Assembly: GCA_023418925.1 (NCBI GenBank)
Contig: JAEZYS010000007.1
Location: forward strand, 17,843-81,842
Direction of reading: 5' to 3'
Origin: Bacillota bacterium
Lineage (GTDB): Bacteria > Bacillota > Clostridia > Oscillospirales > Ruminococcaceae
DNA: 64,000 nt
Shown here: piece by piece, positions 25,875 to 34,569 of the stretch
Layout of the letters: each line of letters opens with the position of its first letter
Position numbering within the stretch: the first letter of the stretch is position 1
Translations under genes and position numbers: made by a program
Notes under the pieces: generated by a model
Told to the model about the DNA's origin: nothing
Seen by the model: only the letters and a program-made list of their open reading frames with translations
The model's database searches: none

Positions 25875-26987
25875 ATGCTTGCAGAAGATAAGCATTTATA
25901 TGAAATGAAACGAAACATAAAAATAATTTTCTTTGTTATAATGATAATTCTGTATTCTGTCCTTACAGTTGCTTTCTCTTACGATGTCGGCGAATATATA
26001 ACGGCTTCCATAAACAATTGCCTTACAGTAATAATTCCGTCACTATATATATTTATGATTATCTCCGGATTCCTGATAAGCACAAACCTTTACAAAGCAA
26101 TTGGGCAGCCCTTTGATTTGATATCTAGATACATATTCAAAATACCATCCGAATATTTCTCTGTATTCCTGATAAGTTCTGTTGCAGGATATCCTGTTGG
26201 TGCAAAGCTTCTTACCGATCTTAAAACCAGCAATAAGATTTCGGACAAAGATGCAGAAACAATGATAGGCTATTGTTATCTTGGCGGTCCAGCTTTTTTC
26301 TGTGGGGCAGTCGGAGTAACTCTTTTTGACAGCATAAAAACCGGAATAATAATTTTTGTGTCAATATTCTTATCAAATCTTGTTCTTGCGATTATTGCAG
26401 GGTTATCTCGCAAAGTTCCGCCGAAATGTTCAGTAAAAACTGAATATTCCGTAACATTTGACAAGCTTATAAATTCAATCATTTCAGGTGCAAAAAGTCT
26501 TTTTATTATATGCGCAATAATAGTATTCTTTTCTTCATTCATATGCTTTGCCGATAAACTTAATGTTCTGCAAACTATATCAATATGGGTATCAAACCTG
26601 ACCAAATCAGATATAAAGAACACCTATGCTGCTGTAAGAACATTCATTGAAATAAGCCAGTTAAGCAAATTTTCTCATGGCTGCTTTGAGCAAATTCCTA
26701 TCATAACATCTCTTATGTCATTTGGAGGGCTTTGTATCATAATGCAGGTGATGTGCATAACATATAAAAAAATACGAATGAAATATTTTTTCATATGCAG
26801 GTTATTCAGTGTTTTCTTCTCATATTTTATAAGCAAATTCTTATTAAGTTTGTTCTACTATAATATTATTGTTTCTGCGTCAACATACCTAAGAATCGGA
26901 TTTCGTCAATCTTCACCAATACCAGCAGTATTTTTATTAATTATGACGATATTGTTATTATTCAAAAATAGTGTAGAAAAAAATTAA
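25875..26987 (+). CDS. ylbJ: YlbJ-type sporulation integral membrane protein
   Basis: About 370 residues with nine or ten membrane helices and the nucleoside-recognition (gate) domain pattern: SVAGYPVGAKLLTDL, IGYCYLGGPAFFCGAVGVTLF near residue 140, and later FFSSFICFADKL. YlbJ is a mother-cell sporulation protein needed for spore coat and cortex integrity. An open frame extends to a GTG at 25848, but that codon is inside the parS palindrome; the ATG at 25875 follows AAAGGAG closely and the one at 25905 is also possible. Confidence 0.85.
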   Translation: MLAEDKHLYEMKRNIKIIFFVIMIILYSVLTVAFSYDVGEYITASINNCLTVIIPSLYIFMIISGFLISTNLYKAIGQPFDLISRYIFKIPSEYFSVFLISSVAGYPVGAKLLTDLKTSNKISDKDAETMIGYCYLGGPAFFCGAVGVTLFDSIKTGIIIFVSIFLSNLVLAIIAGLSRKVPPKCSVKTEYSVTFDKLINSIISGAKSLFIICAIIVFFSSFICFADKLNVLQTISIWVSNLTKSDIKNTYAAVRTFIEISQLSKFSHGCFEQIPIITSLMSFGGLCIIMQVMCITYKKIRMKYFFICRLFSVFFSYFISKFLLSLFYYNIIVSASTYLRIGFRQSSPIPAVFLLIMTILLLFKNSVEKN

Positions 26988-27032
26988 TAATTATGATATA
27001 ATGATTTTAATGTTACTGAAAGGAATGTTTGT

Positions 27033-27242
27033 ATGGCTAAAAAGAAATATTTTGGAAATGATATAGAACCTCAGTGTCAGTACTGCAACTTTGGCGTAAG
27101 AGCTAAAGACGGTGGCAAAGTGCTTTGCGAAAAAAGAGGGCTCGTAAATGGTGATGATTCATGTGCAAAATTTATTTATTCACCGCTAAAAAGGATTCCT
27201 GTTAAACAGTTACATATTCCAGGCAATTTCGACGATGAGTAA
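27033..27242 (+). CDS. Small four-cysteine protein of unknown function
   Basis: A 69-residue basic protein. Cys residues occur in CQYCNFG, VLCEKRG and SCAKFIYSPLKRIP, a pattern suggesting a small zinc or redox fold. The start follows GAAAGGAATG and the gene ends in its own terminator. Similar short CxxC proteins are common next to housekeeping genes in Ruminococcus-like genomes (recollection, not tested). No function can be given. Confidence 0.8.
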   Translation: MAKKKYFGNDIEPQCQYCNFGVRAKDGGKVLCEKRGLVNGDDSCAKFIYSPLKRIPVKQLHIPGNFDDE

Positions 27243-27247
27243 AATTT

Positions 27248-27282
27248 AAGGTATTCTTATTTTTTGATAAGAATACCTTTTT
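27248..27282 (+). terminator. Terminator after the four-cysteine protein
   Basis: AAGGTATTCTTAT and ATAAGAATACCTT form a 13-bp stem followed by T5, six bases after the stop. Confidence 0.92.
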
Positions 27283-27289
27283 AATTTAT

Positions 27290-27560
27290 ATATAAAAGTT
27301 CGTCAACCTGCTTGTTTTTCGCAGAAAAATTTGAGCAAAGCGAGAACAGGTTTTAACCTTATCAAGGTTGTAGGGTTCAAAGGGACAAAGTCCCTTGTCG
27401 CTGTCCGCAGACGGCGAAACTCCTAACGCAAAAAAGCGGAGAAAAGGTGAGAATTGCTGCTGCAAAGCGAAAGCTTTTCGAGGAGAGCGAACACAACCGC
27501 TCTCCCTTGTTAAGCTTATTATTTTCTTGCCTTACAAATAGTCCAGTGGACTGTTTGTAA
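27290..27560. repeat. GC-richer palindrome-cluster intergenic element
   Basis: About 270 noncoding bases, visibly richer in G and C than the surroundings, hold a string of short palindromes: AAGGGACAAAGTCCCTT, GCTGTCCGCAGACGGC, CGAAAGCTTTTCG, GAGAGCG..CGCTCTC, and TTACAAATAGTCC/GGACTGTTTGTAA at the right end. The arrangement resembles composite dispersed repeats of other bacteria. No ORF with a ribosome site is present. Confidence 0.5.
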
Positions 27561-27586
27561 CATAATAATACTTTATCGATAAATAT

Positions 27587-27614
27587 AGCGGCACACCTAT
27601 TATGATGTGCCGCT
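27587..27614 (-). terminator. Terminator of pcrA
   Basis: AGCGGCACA and TGTGCCGCT give a strong 9-bp GC-rich stem 11 bases beyond the pcrA stop, with a modest T-rich tail on the minus strand. Confidence 0.75.
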
Positions 27615-27624
27615 GTATTCTTTA

Positions 27625-30006
27625 TCAGATTTTTATTAGCTTTGCAAAGTTTGCCATAATCTTTTTAGTTCCGACTGTATCGAAAGCTATTTCAAGCATT
27701 GCGTCATTTCCCATCTTCTTGACGCTTATTACTGTTCCCTCTCCAAAAACGTTATGCTTTACACGTTCACCAGCATTATATTCAGTATTAGTATTTTTCT
27801 TTGCTTCAGATATCTTCTTGCTTGCAATCTGTCCCTGCAAAGTATATGCACTATGGGATGTTGTTACTATTAAATCTTCATCCTGCTTCTTTGATTCTCT
27901 CTTTGTGCTGTCAATTTTCTCAACATTTTCACTGCCGATTTCTCTTACAAATCTTGAAACAAGGTTTCTGTTTGTAGAACCGAACAGCATTCTCTGCTTT
28001 GCATGACTTATATAAAGATTTTCCTTTGCTCTTGTAACAGCAACATATGCAAGACGTCTTTCTTCTTCAATATCCTCTGGATTATCCATGCTTCTTGTTC
28101 CAGGAAAAATGCCTTCTTCCATGGCAATGATAAATACCGTCGGGAATTCAAGTCCCTTAGCTGAATGCATGGTCATAAGACTTACAGTATCAGTTTTATT
28201 TTCAAGCTTATCAACATCAGTATACAATGAAATTTCTTCAAGGAAACCTGACAATGATTTTTCCTCATTATCTGTATTGTTCATATATGCAGCAATAGTT
28301 GATTTGAGTTCCTGAACGTTTTCAATACGTGTTATACCCTCATCACCAAGCCCATTGAGGTATGTGAGATATCCTGTCTCGTCAAGAACTGCATCAAGGA
28401 ACTCATCAAGCGGTAACTCAGCCGATTTTTTTGTGAGCTTATCAAAAACGGCTGCAAATTTAATAAGGTTAGCTGATTTCTTTGCAAGAGGTGCATAACT
28501 ATCAGCATTTTTCATAACATCAATCGGAGATAATTTGAGATCCCCTGCAATCTGCTCAATAAGGGAAACAGTTGTATCCCCTATTCCTCTTTTTGGCTCG
28601 TTGACAATTCTCTTGAAACGGAGCATATCATTATTGTTGTTGATAACAGAAAGATATGCAACAATGTCCCTGATTTCTTTTCTGTCAAAGAATCTTAGAC
28701 CACCAATAACTTTATATGGTATTCCCATCTGTGTGAAAATACGTTCCAGGCTATTTGACTGGGCATTCATTCTGTAAAGAACAGCAAAATCCTTATAGCT
28801 TTTACCGTTCTTAACATCTTCAGAAATCTTATTAGCAACAAATCTTGCTTCAGCAGCTTCATCACATGCTTTATATATAACAATCTTGTCACCCTTGCCT
28901 GAATCAGTCCAGAGTGCCTTGTCTTTTCTTGAGGTATTGTTTCTGATAATAGAATTAGCAGCATCAAGAATGTTCTGTGTAGAACGGTAATTCTGCTCAA
29001 GTCTTATTACGACAGCATTGTCAAACTGCTCCTCAAAGGATAAGATATTTTCAATTGTTGCGCCTCTGAATTTGTAGATGGACTGGTCATCATCACCTAC
29101 AACACATAAATTCTGATGTTCACCTGAAAGCAGAGATACAAGTCTGTACTGTGCCTGGTTTGTATCCTGATACTCATCCACCATTATATATTTATATAAG
29201 TTTCTGTAATGCTGGAGCACATCAGGCTCCTTCATAAACAACTCAACAGTAAGCCTGATTATATCGTCAAAGTCGACAGCATTTGCAGCTTCAAGCTTGC
29301 TCTGATAAAGCTTATATATCTTCCCGATTATAGACTTTCTGTAATCAGCACCTGCTTCTTTTTCAAAATCTTCAGGTGAGATAAGCATATCCTTTGCGGA
29401 GGAAATAATGCTTAATACACTCTTCGGAGGAAAGTTCTTATCGGAAACATCAAGTTCTTCTATGCTTGCTTTAAGTATTCTCTGACTGTCATCGCTGTCA
29501 TAAATTGTAAAGTTGGAACTGTATCCGATTTTTTCTATTTCTCGTCTAAGTATTCTTACGCATGCAGAATGAAAAGTTGCTGCTGTGATTCCAGAAGCAG
29601 TTTCTTCTCCAAGCATTGCAGAAAGTCTTTCACGAAGCTCACCCGCAGCTTTGTTTGTAAAAGTAATAGCAAGAATATTCCAAGGCTTTATTGTATCCAG
29701 AGCAACAACTTCACAAAGCTCGGTGACAACATCATCGTCCCTGCTTCCGTCATATGAATTCAGAAAATCAATTTCTTTCTGTGTTATATCAGCAGGGCAT
29801 ACATCGCTGTTATAAGCATTTCCAAATTTTATCATATTTGCTATTCTATTAATCAGAACAGAAGTCTTTCCGCTACCTGCTCCGGCAAGAATCAGAAGAG
29901 GTCCGCTTACGGTAAAAACAGCCTTTTTCTGCATATCATTAAGATTTTTGAAATAAAGTTCAAGTGCTTTTTTCTTAGCAGATATATATTGTTCATTCAA
30001 ACCCAT
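27625..30006 (-). CDS. pcrA: ATP-dependent 3'-5' DNA helicase PcrA/UvrD
   Basis: A 793-residue SF1A helicase for nucleotide excision repair, replication restart and removal of RecA filaments. Motif I is GAGSGKT (residues 42-48), then AITFTNKAA, FHSACVRILR, MVDEYQDTN (motif II), VVGDDDQSIYKFRGA (motif III), LEQNYRST, RMNAQSN, VSLMTMHSAKGLEFPTVF and RRLAYVAVTRAKENL. The C-terminal 60 residues (YNAGERVKHNVFGEGTVISVKK) form the small tudor-like domain that contacts RNA polymerase in PcrA. Length is slightly above the family average. It is monocistronic. Confidence 0.96.
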   Translation of the reverse strand: MGLNEQYISAKKKALELYFKNLNDMQKKAVFTVSGPLLILAGAGSGKTSVLINRIANMIKFGNAYNSDVCPADITQKEIDFLNSYDGSRDDDVVTELCEVVALDTIKPWNILAITFTNKAAGELRERLSAMLGEETASGITAATFHSACVRILRREIEKIGYSSNFTIYDSDDSQRILKASIEELDVSDKNFPPKSVLSIISSAKDMLISPEDFEKEAGADYRKSIIGKIYKLYQSKLEAANAVDFDDIIRLTVELFMKEPDVLQHYRNLYKYIMVDEYQDTNQAQYRLVSLLSGEHQNLCVVGDDDQSIYKFRGATIENILSFEEQFDNAVVIRLEQNYRSTQNILDAANSIIRNNTSRKDKALWTDSGKGDKIVIYKACDEAAEARFVANKISEDVKNGKSYKDFAVLYRMNAQSNSLERIFTQMGIPYKVIGGLRFFDRKEIRDIVAYLSVINNNNDMLRFKRIVNEPKRGIGDTTVSLIEQIAGDLKLSPIDVMKNADSYAPLAKKSANLIKFAAVFDKLTKKSAELPLDEFLDAVLDETGYLTYLNGLGDEGITRIENVQELKSTIAAYMNNTDNEEKSLSGFLEEISLYTDVDKLENKTDTVSLMTMHSAKGLEFPTVFIIAMEEGIFPGTRSMDNPEDIEEERRLAYVAVTRAKENLYISHAKQRMLFGSTNRNLVSRFVREIGSENVEKIDSTKRESKKQDEDLIVTTSHSAYTLQGQIASKKISEAKKNTNTEYNAGERVKHNVFGEGTVISVKKMGNDAMLEIAFDTVGTKKIMANFAKLIKI

Positions 30007-30177
30007 TATTAATGCTCCCCATAGTTTAAAGATTAGAAGTAATTATATCACATTTAAGTATATTTAGGAAGTACCTTTTTTATTTTTAACACTTTTATAA
30101 TATTTTTTCTTTTGCAGAATACATTTAACACAATTGGAAAAACTTAATAATGATAAATAAAAACAAAGGAGTTATAG

Positions 30178-30282
30178 ATGAAATACTTTTCACGACACTT
30201 TTTTGATCCTTTTCTGCAAAAATACAACAGAAATTATAATTTACAAAATTCAAGTAAGTAGCTGAAAGGAATTGATGTTTCT
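30178..30282 (+). repeat. Copy R3 (degenerate) of the dispersed SD-edged repeat
   Basis: The order matches R5: a hairpin remnant (TGAAATACTTTTCACGA), CTTTTCTGCAAAAATACA, the core ACAGAAATTATAATTT, then AGTAGCTGAAAGGAATTGATG ending at the transporter ATG. Outer arms are partly lost. The ribosome site of the transporter gene lies in the conserved right edge. Confidence 0.6.
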
Positions 30283-31614
30283 ATGAATAATAGCAGAGAT
30301 CAATGGTCATCAAAATTTGGATTTATTATGGCTGCCGCAGGATCTGCTATAGGCTTGGGAAATATATGGAAATTTCCTTATATGACTGGTACTAATGGCG
30401 GAGCAGTTTTTCTGATTACTTATATATTATTCCTGATTTTGCTGGGTATTCCTATATTGCTTTCAGAAATGTCAATCGGACGCTTTGCCGGGTTGAATGC
30501 AGTTGATTCCTGCAAAAAAATCAGTGACAAATTTGGTTTTGCAGGTATGTTTGGAGTTGTAGGCTCTTTTATTATCCTTTCATATTACAGTGTTGTCGGC
30601 GGATGGATAATGAAATACATTGCAAAAAGCATTTTTTCTGCTGAAATCTCACCAAATTATTTCGGTATCTATACTTCCCAGACTGCTGAACCTATTGTCT
30701 GGGCATTTGTATTCCTGATTCTTACGGCTGTTATAGTTATAGGCGGAGTTTCTAGCGGTATTGAAAAAGTAAACTCTGTACTTCTCCCAATACTCTTTAT
30801 ACTTTTTATTATTATAATGATTTACTCTCTTACACTGCCAAATGCAATAGAGGGTGTAAAATTCTTTATAATTCCTGACTTTTCTCATTTTAACTCCTTT
30901 TCGGACTTCGGTCGCATAGCACTAAATGCAATGGGACAGGTTTTCTTCTCGCTTTCACTTGGAATGGGTACTCTGATCACTTACGGAAGCTATCTTTCCA
31001 AGGATACTAATATGCCTAAAAGCGCAGTAACAATTGTTATTCTTGATACTATATTTGCGCTTATTGCTGGTTTTTCAATTCTTCCGGCAGTTTTTTCATT
31101 TGGATTGAAACCTAATGCAGGTGCAGGACTTATATTCCAGACACTCCCCGCTGTATTTTCAAGAATGAGATTCGGGACTGTAATAGCTGTTCTATTCTTC
31201 GTTCTTGTGCTTTTTGCCGCAATTACATCTTCAATATCATTACTGGAAGTAATTGTAACCTATTTATCTGAAAGATACAAAATCAAAAGGATAATTGCTG
31301 CATCTTCTTCTGTCTTGTTCATATTTATTCTATCTTGCTTTGCCTCCTCTTCGTTTGGTCTGTTATCAAACTTCACACTGCTGGGCATGAATGTTTTTGA
31401 TGTGCTGTCATTTATATCTGATAAAATTATAATGCCTATAGGAGCAATTTCAACTTGTATTCTTGTCGGTTACATCTGGGATAAATCAAGCCTAAAAAAT
31501 GAAGTAACAAATGACAGCTCATTGAAATTCAGGTTCTTCAATGCATTCAGAATATGTGTAAAGTATATTTCTCCTGTTCTTATAGTTCTTATATTTATTG
31601 GTACTTTCTTATGA
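30283..31614 (+). CDS. Neurotransmitter:sodium symporter family transporter
   Basis: A 443-residue Na+-coupled transporter of the NSS (SNF) family, probably for an amino acid. The N-terminus has the family signature WSSKFGFIMAAAGSAIGLGNIWKFPYMTGTNGGAVFLI, with the unwound helix 1 GSAIGLGN that binds Na+ and substrate. Eleven to twelve helices are apparent, and helix 6 has GQVFFSLSLGMGTLITYGSYLSK. It is shorter than LeuT (about 510) but normal for the bacterial 11-helix branch. The substrate cannot be predicted. Confidence 0.93.
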   Translation: MNNSRDQWSSKFGFIMAAAGSAIGLGNIWKFPYMTGTNGGAVFLITYILFLILLGIPILLSEMSIGRFAGLNAVDSCKKISDKFGFAGMFGVVGSFIILSYYSVVGGWIMKYIAKSIFSAEISPNYFGIYTSQTAEPIVWAFVFLILTAVIVIGGVSSGIEKVNSVLLPILFILFIIIMIYSLTLPNAIEGVKFFIIPDFSHFNSFSDFGRIALNAMGQVFFSLSLGMGTLITYGSYLSKDTNMPKSAVTIVILDTIFALIAGFSILPAVFSFGLKPNAGAGLIFQTLPAVFSRMRFGTVIAVLFFVLVLFAAITSSISLLEVIVTYLSERYKIKRIIAASSSVLFIFILSCFASSSFGLLSNFTLLGMNVFDVLSFISDKIIMPIGAISTCILVGYIWDKSSLKNEVTNDSSLKFRFFNAFRICVKYISPVLIVLIFIGTFL

Positions 31615-31647
31615 TTAAAGTGATTAAGAAAACTGATATTCAAGGTA

Positions 31648-31676
31648 TTGCATTTCATGATAAAAAGTTGTATAAT
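31648..31676 (+). promoter_or_regulatory. Promoter for the small membrane protein and ychF
   Basis: TTGCAT and TATAAT are 17 bases apart, 50 bases upstream of the ATG at 31726. Confidence 0.7.
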
Positions 31677-31725
31677 ATATGTATATGTCAAATAATTCAA
31701 CATCTGCATGAAAGGAAGCTGTTAT

Positions 31726-31929
31726 ATGCTTGACAATGCTATTTCAAAAGTAAAGCAGGATGTTTCTGTTCCTGCCGGAGTATTGGTTCTGGTTACCATT
31801 ATTGCATTTCTTGTAGGCGTTATTGTTGGTTTCATCTACTCACCTATTAAAAAGGGCTTCATTTTTAAGAATTCCAATAAGAATTTTGATGCAGATGAAT
31901 ATGTCCGCAGTCTGAATTTTGACGAATAA
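31726..31929 (+). CDS. Small single-pass membrane protein
   Basis: A 67-residue protein with one membrane helix (about residues 15-38, VPAGVLVLVTIIAFLVGVIVGFIY) and an acidic cytoplasmic tail (NFDADEYVRSLNFDE). The ATG at 31726 follows GAAAGGAAG; an upstream in-frame ATG at 31708 overlaps that ribosome site. It precedes ychF by 25 bp and probably shares its transcript. It resembles small YtxH/YneF-like membrane proteins in shape, but I do not recognise a family. Confidence 0.8.
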   Translation: MLDNAISKVKQDVSVPAGVLVLVTIIAFLVGVIVGFIYSPIKKGFIFKNSNKNFDADEYVRSLNFDE

Positions 31930-31954
31930 TATATAGAAAAGGATTATCATAATT

Positions 31955-33049
31955 ATGAAGCTTGGTATGGTTGGCCTCCCAAACGTTGGAAAAAGTACAC
32001 TTTTTAATGCCCTGACAAATGCAGGTGCTGAATCTGCAAACTATCCTTTCTGCACTATTGAACCTAATGTTGGTATAGTATCCGTTCCGGATGAACGTCT
32101 TGATAAATTGAGAGATATGTATGACCCTGATAAATTTACACCTGCAACACTTGAATTCGTTGATATTGCAGGTCTTGTAAAGGGTGCATCAAAAGGTGAA
32201 GGCCTTGGAAACAAGTTCCTCTCCAATATCAGAGAAGTTGATGCTATTGTTCATGTTGTACGTTGCTTTGAAGATGTGGACATTATTCACGTTGACGGAA
32301 ACATCAACCCAGAGCGTGATATTGAAACTATTGACCTTGAGCTTATTTTTGCCGATCTCGAACTAATTGAAAGACGTATTGACCGAACAAAGAAGCTTGT
32401 CAAGGGTGATAAGAAATATATTGCAGAAGTTGAGTTTCTTGAAGAACTCAAGGCTCACCTTGAAGCAGGTCATTCCGCTCGTTCATTTGATTTTACAGAA
32501 GAACAGGCAGAAATAATCAAAACTACTCCTCTTCTTTCTGCTAAGCCTGTTATTTATGCCGCTAACCTTTGTGAAGAAGATTTCAAGAACAATATTGAAA
32601 CTTCTGTACATTACAAAAAGGTTTGTGAAATAGCAAAAACTGAAAATGCTGCTGTTCTTCCTATCTGCGCTCAGCTAGAAGCTGAAATTTCAGATATGGG
32701 TGACGAGGATAAGCAGATGTTCCTGTCAGAGCTTGGTCTTGAAGTATCAGGTCTTGACAGAATTATTAAGGAAGGCTATGCTCTGCTTGGACTTATCTCT
32801 TTCCTTACAGCCGGTAAGCAGGAAGTCAGAGCATGGACAATCACTAACGGCACAAAGGCTCCTCAGGCAGCAGGAAAAATTCATACCGATTTTGAAAAGG
32901 GCTTTATCAGAGCAGAAGTTATTTCCTTCGACGATCTTATGGCTTGCGGTACGATGGCTGCAGCAAAGGAAAAAGGACTTGTCCGTCTTGAAGGAAAAGA
33001 ATACGTTATGCGTGACGGAGATATAGTTGTTTTCAGATTCAACGTTTAA
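31955..33049 (+). CDS. ychF: Redox-regulated ATPase YchF (Obg family)
   Basis: A 364-residue full-length YchF. Despite its GTPase fold it prefers ATP and associates with ribosomes; it is a negative factor in oxidative stress in several bacteria. The G1 motif GLPNVGKSTLFNALT starts at residue 7, with DIAGLVKGASKGEGLGNKFL (switch II), a coiled helical insert (residues 130-200), AANLCEEDF in place of the G4 NKxD, and a C-terminal TGS domain (VRAWTITNGTKAPQAAGKIHTDFEKGFIRAEVI). A terminator follows. Confidence 0.97.
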   Translation: MKLGMVGLPNVGKSTLFNALTNAGAESANYPFCTIEPNVGIVSVPDERLDKLRDMYDPDKFTPATLEFVDIAGLVKGASKGEGLGNKFLSNIREVDAIVHVVRCFEDVDIIHVDGNINPERDIETIDLELIFADLELIERRIDRTKKLVKGDKKYIAEVEFLEELKAHLEAGHSARSFDFTEEQAEIIKTTPLLSAKPVIYAANLCEEDFKNNIETSVHYKKVCEIAKTENAAVLPICAQLEAEISDMGDEDKQMFLSELGLEVSGLDRIIKEGYALLGLISFLTAGKQEVRAWTITNGTKAPQAAGKIHTDFEKGFIRAEVISFDDLMACGTMAAAKEKGLVRLEGKEYVMRDGDIVVFRFNV

Positions 33050-33066
33050 TTCAATAGTACATTTTT

Positions 33067-33095
33067 AATAGCAGGCTTTATGTCTGCTATTTTTA
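33067..33095 (+). terminator. Terminator after ychF
   Basis: AATAGCAG and CTGCTATT form the stem, followed by TTTTATTT, 17 bases after the stop. Confidence 0.88.
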
Positions 33096-33163
33096 TTTGA
33101 TATAATGTAAGATATAATTGACAAATAGTAATATATATGTTATTATTCTGTTGAGGTGATAAA

Positions 33164-33361
33164 ATGTGTAAAAATCTTAGATTAAAATCTGCCAGAGCCG
33201 CTCTCGATATGACGCAGCAGGATCTTGCTGACGCTGTCAATGTCACCAGACAAACTATTAATGCAATTGAAAAGGGGGACTATAACCCGAGTATAAAATT
33301 GTGTATTCTCATTTGCAAGGCTGTGAACAAAACTCTTGACGAATTATTTTGGGAGGAATAG
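33164..33361 (+). CDS. Small XRE-family transcriptional regulator
   Basis: A 65-residue protein consisting of a single Cro/C1-type helix-turn-helix: [40 protein letters not shown], then [20 protein letters not shown]. This short class in Clostridia normally precedes genes for small membrane proteins that it probably controls. The next gene starts two bases after its stop, and its ribosome site GGGAGG lies within the last codons of this one. Confidence 0.92.
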   Translation: MCKNLRLKSARAALDMTQQDLADAVNVTRQTINAIEKGDYNPSIKLCILICKAVNKTLDELFWEE

Positions 33362-33363
33362 CT

Positions 33364-33879
33364 ATGAAAATAGCAATACTTTGTATTTGTGCAATGCTTC
33401 CTTTTGCGGTAGCATTTTGGACATCAGGAAATTATGATAAAAAGTTTGATGAAATGCAGCAACTTAAACGCAGTAAAGCATATAAATATTCTTTTTATAT
33501 TTTGTTAACATATTTCGTGATTGATTCAACAATTAGAAACAACGGAATTGAATGGTGTGATCATGATGACAGTTTCTTTTTCGGAGCTATGATTTGTTAT
33601 TTTTTTATAGCCTTATATCTGATTGCTACTGGATCAATGTTATGTCCTAAAGAAAAAATAAAATCAATATTATATATTGGATTATTTGCTACAGTCACAA
33701 GTATCGGTCTTTTCATTCTTTGTGTTACTGGTATTTTATCAGAAGGAATAATTCAAGAATACACACTTACTCAAAGTTTTATGCAAACTGTTTTAAGTGT
33801 AATGTATCTGTTCTTAGGAGTTTTAATTATTATATATTACTTTAAATTGAAGAAGCATGAAAAAGAAGAAACAGAATAA
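33364..33879 (+). CDS. Four-helix membrane protein, first of a tandem pair
   Basis: A 171-residue protein with a short N-terminal helix, the conserved cytoplasmic string YDKKFDEMQQLKRSKAYKYSFYILLTYFVIDS, and three further membrane helices. It is co-transcribed with the XRE regulator. Its neighbour is a clear paralogue (NKKFDELQQLRRSTAFKYGFFILVTYNFIDS). The combination XRE plus small membrane protein is common in Clostridia without a proven role; envelope stress response is a guess. The ATG at 33364 is chosen by the GGGAGG site. Confidence 0.85.
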   Translation: MKIAILCICAMLPFAVAFWTSGNYDKKFDEMQQLKRSKAYKYSFYILLTYFVIDSTIRNNGIEWCDHDDSFFFGAMICYFFIALYLIATGSMLCPKEKIKSILYIGLFATVTSIGLFILCVTGILSEGIIQEYTLTQSFMQTVLSVMYLFLGVLIIIYYFKLKKHEKEETE

Positions 33880-33890
33880 TGAGTATACTG

Positions 33891-33924
33891 ACAAAACTCT
33901 TGACGAATTATTTTGGGAGGAATA
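33891..33924 (+). repeat. 34-bp direct duplicate of the regulator gene's tail
   Basis: Bases 33891-33924 are identical to 33327-33360, which encode the last residues of the XRE protein ([10 protein letters not shown] and stop) plus the next gene's ribosome site. The copy sits just before the second membrane protein gene. It is the scar of a tandem duplication with a unit of 564 bp that included the end of the regulator. Confidence 0.93.
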
Positions 33925-33927
33925 ATT

Positions 33928-34440
33928 ATGGATTTTTTATTATTAATAATAGGATTGATATTTATTGTGGTAATGTTATTAATGGCAAGGCATTATAATA
34001 AGAAATTTGATGAATTACAACAGTTACGCCGCAGTACTGCCTTTAAATATGGATTTTTCATTCTCGTAACTTATAATTTCATTGATTCTATGCTTAAAGA
34101 AAAAGGCTATATATGGTGTGATTTTACTGACAGTTTCATGATCGGACTTATGCTGTGCATGTTCTTTATAACATTATACCTTATAATAACAGATTCATAT
34201 GTCTGCAAACATGATAACGCAAAAGCATATTACGTTTTTATGTACTTCATTGCTATTCTGGGAGTTGCCAGTATAATAACATTAATTTCACATGTGGTAA
34301 ATACCGGAATATTTATAGAGGGCATGTTATCTCAGAGCTTTATTCTGATTATTCTGAATATCATGTATCTTATAGTTGCTGTTACATATATTATAAAATA
34401 CATTTGTGATAAGAAATCCAAGGAAAAAATTACAGAATAA
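33928..34440 (+). CDS. Four-helix membrane protein, second of a tandem pair
   Basis: A 170-residue paralogue of the preceding gene: four membrane helices, NKKFDELQQLRRSTAFKYGFFILVTYNFIDS, then a WCDFTDSFMIGLMLCMFFITLYLI segment matching WCDHDDSFFFGAMICYFFIALYLI in the first copy. The proteins have diverged greatly while the 34-bp upstream duplicate is unchanged, so the short repeat may be kept by selection (ribosome site) or by gene conversion. Function unknown. Confidence 0.85.
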   Translation: MDFLLLIIGLIFIVVMLLMARHYNKKFDELQQLRRSTAFKYGFFILVTYNFIDSMLKEKGYIWCDFTDSFMIGLMLCMFFITLYLIITDSYVCKHDNAKAYYVFMYFIAILGVASIITLISHVVNTGIFIEGMLSQSFILIILNIMYLIVAVTYIIKYICDKKSKEKITE

Positions 34441-34513
34441 GATTTTATTGGCTTAGCAATTGGTTATTCTGATTAAGATGTTACCGCATTTCCATAGTTT
34501 AGTAATATTTATA

Positions 34514-34557
34514 GTAAAAAAGCAATATCACTACGTCAACCGTAGCAATACTGCTTT
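34514..34557 (-). terminator. Terminator of the 34570-35205 gene
   Basis: AAAAGCA(G) arms enclose an inner CTACG/CGTAG stem, with T-run on the minus strand. It sits 13 bases past the stop and may also stop the convergent membrane protein transcript. Confidence 0.7.
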
Positions 34558-34569
34558 TAAATACTTATT

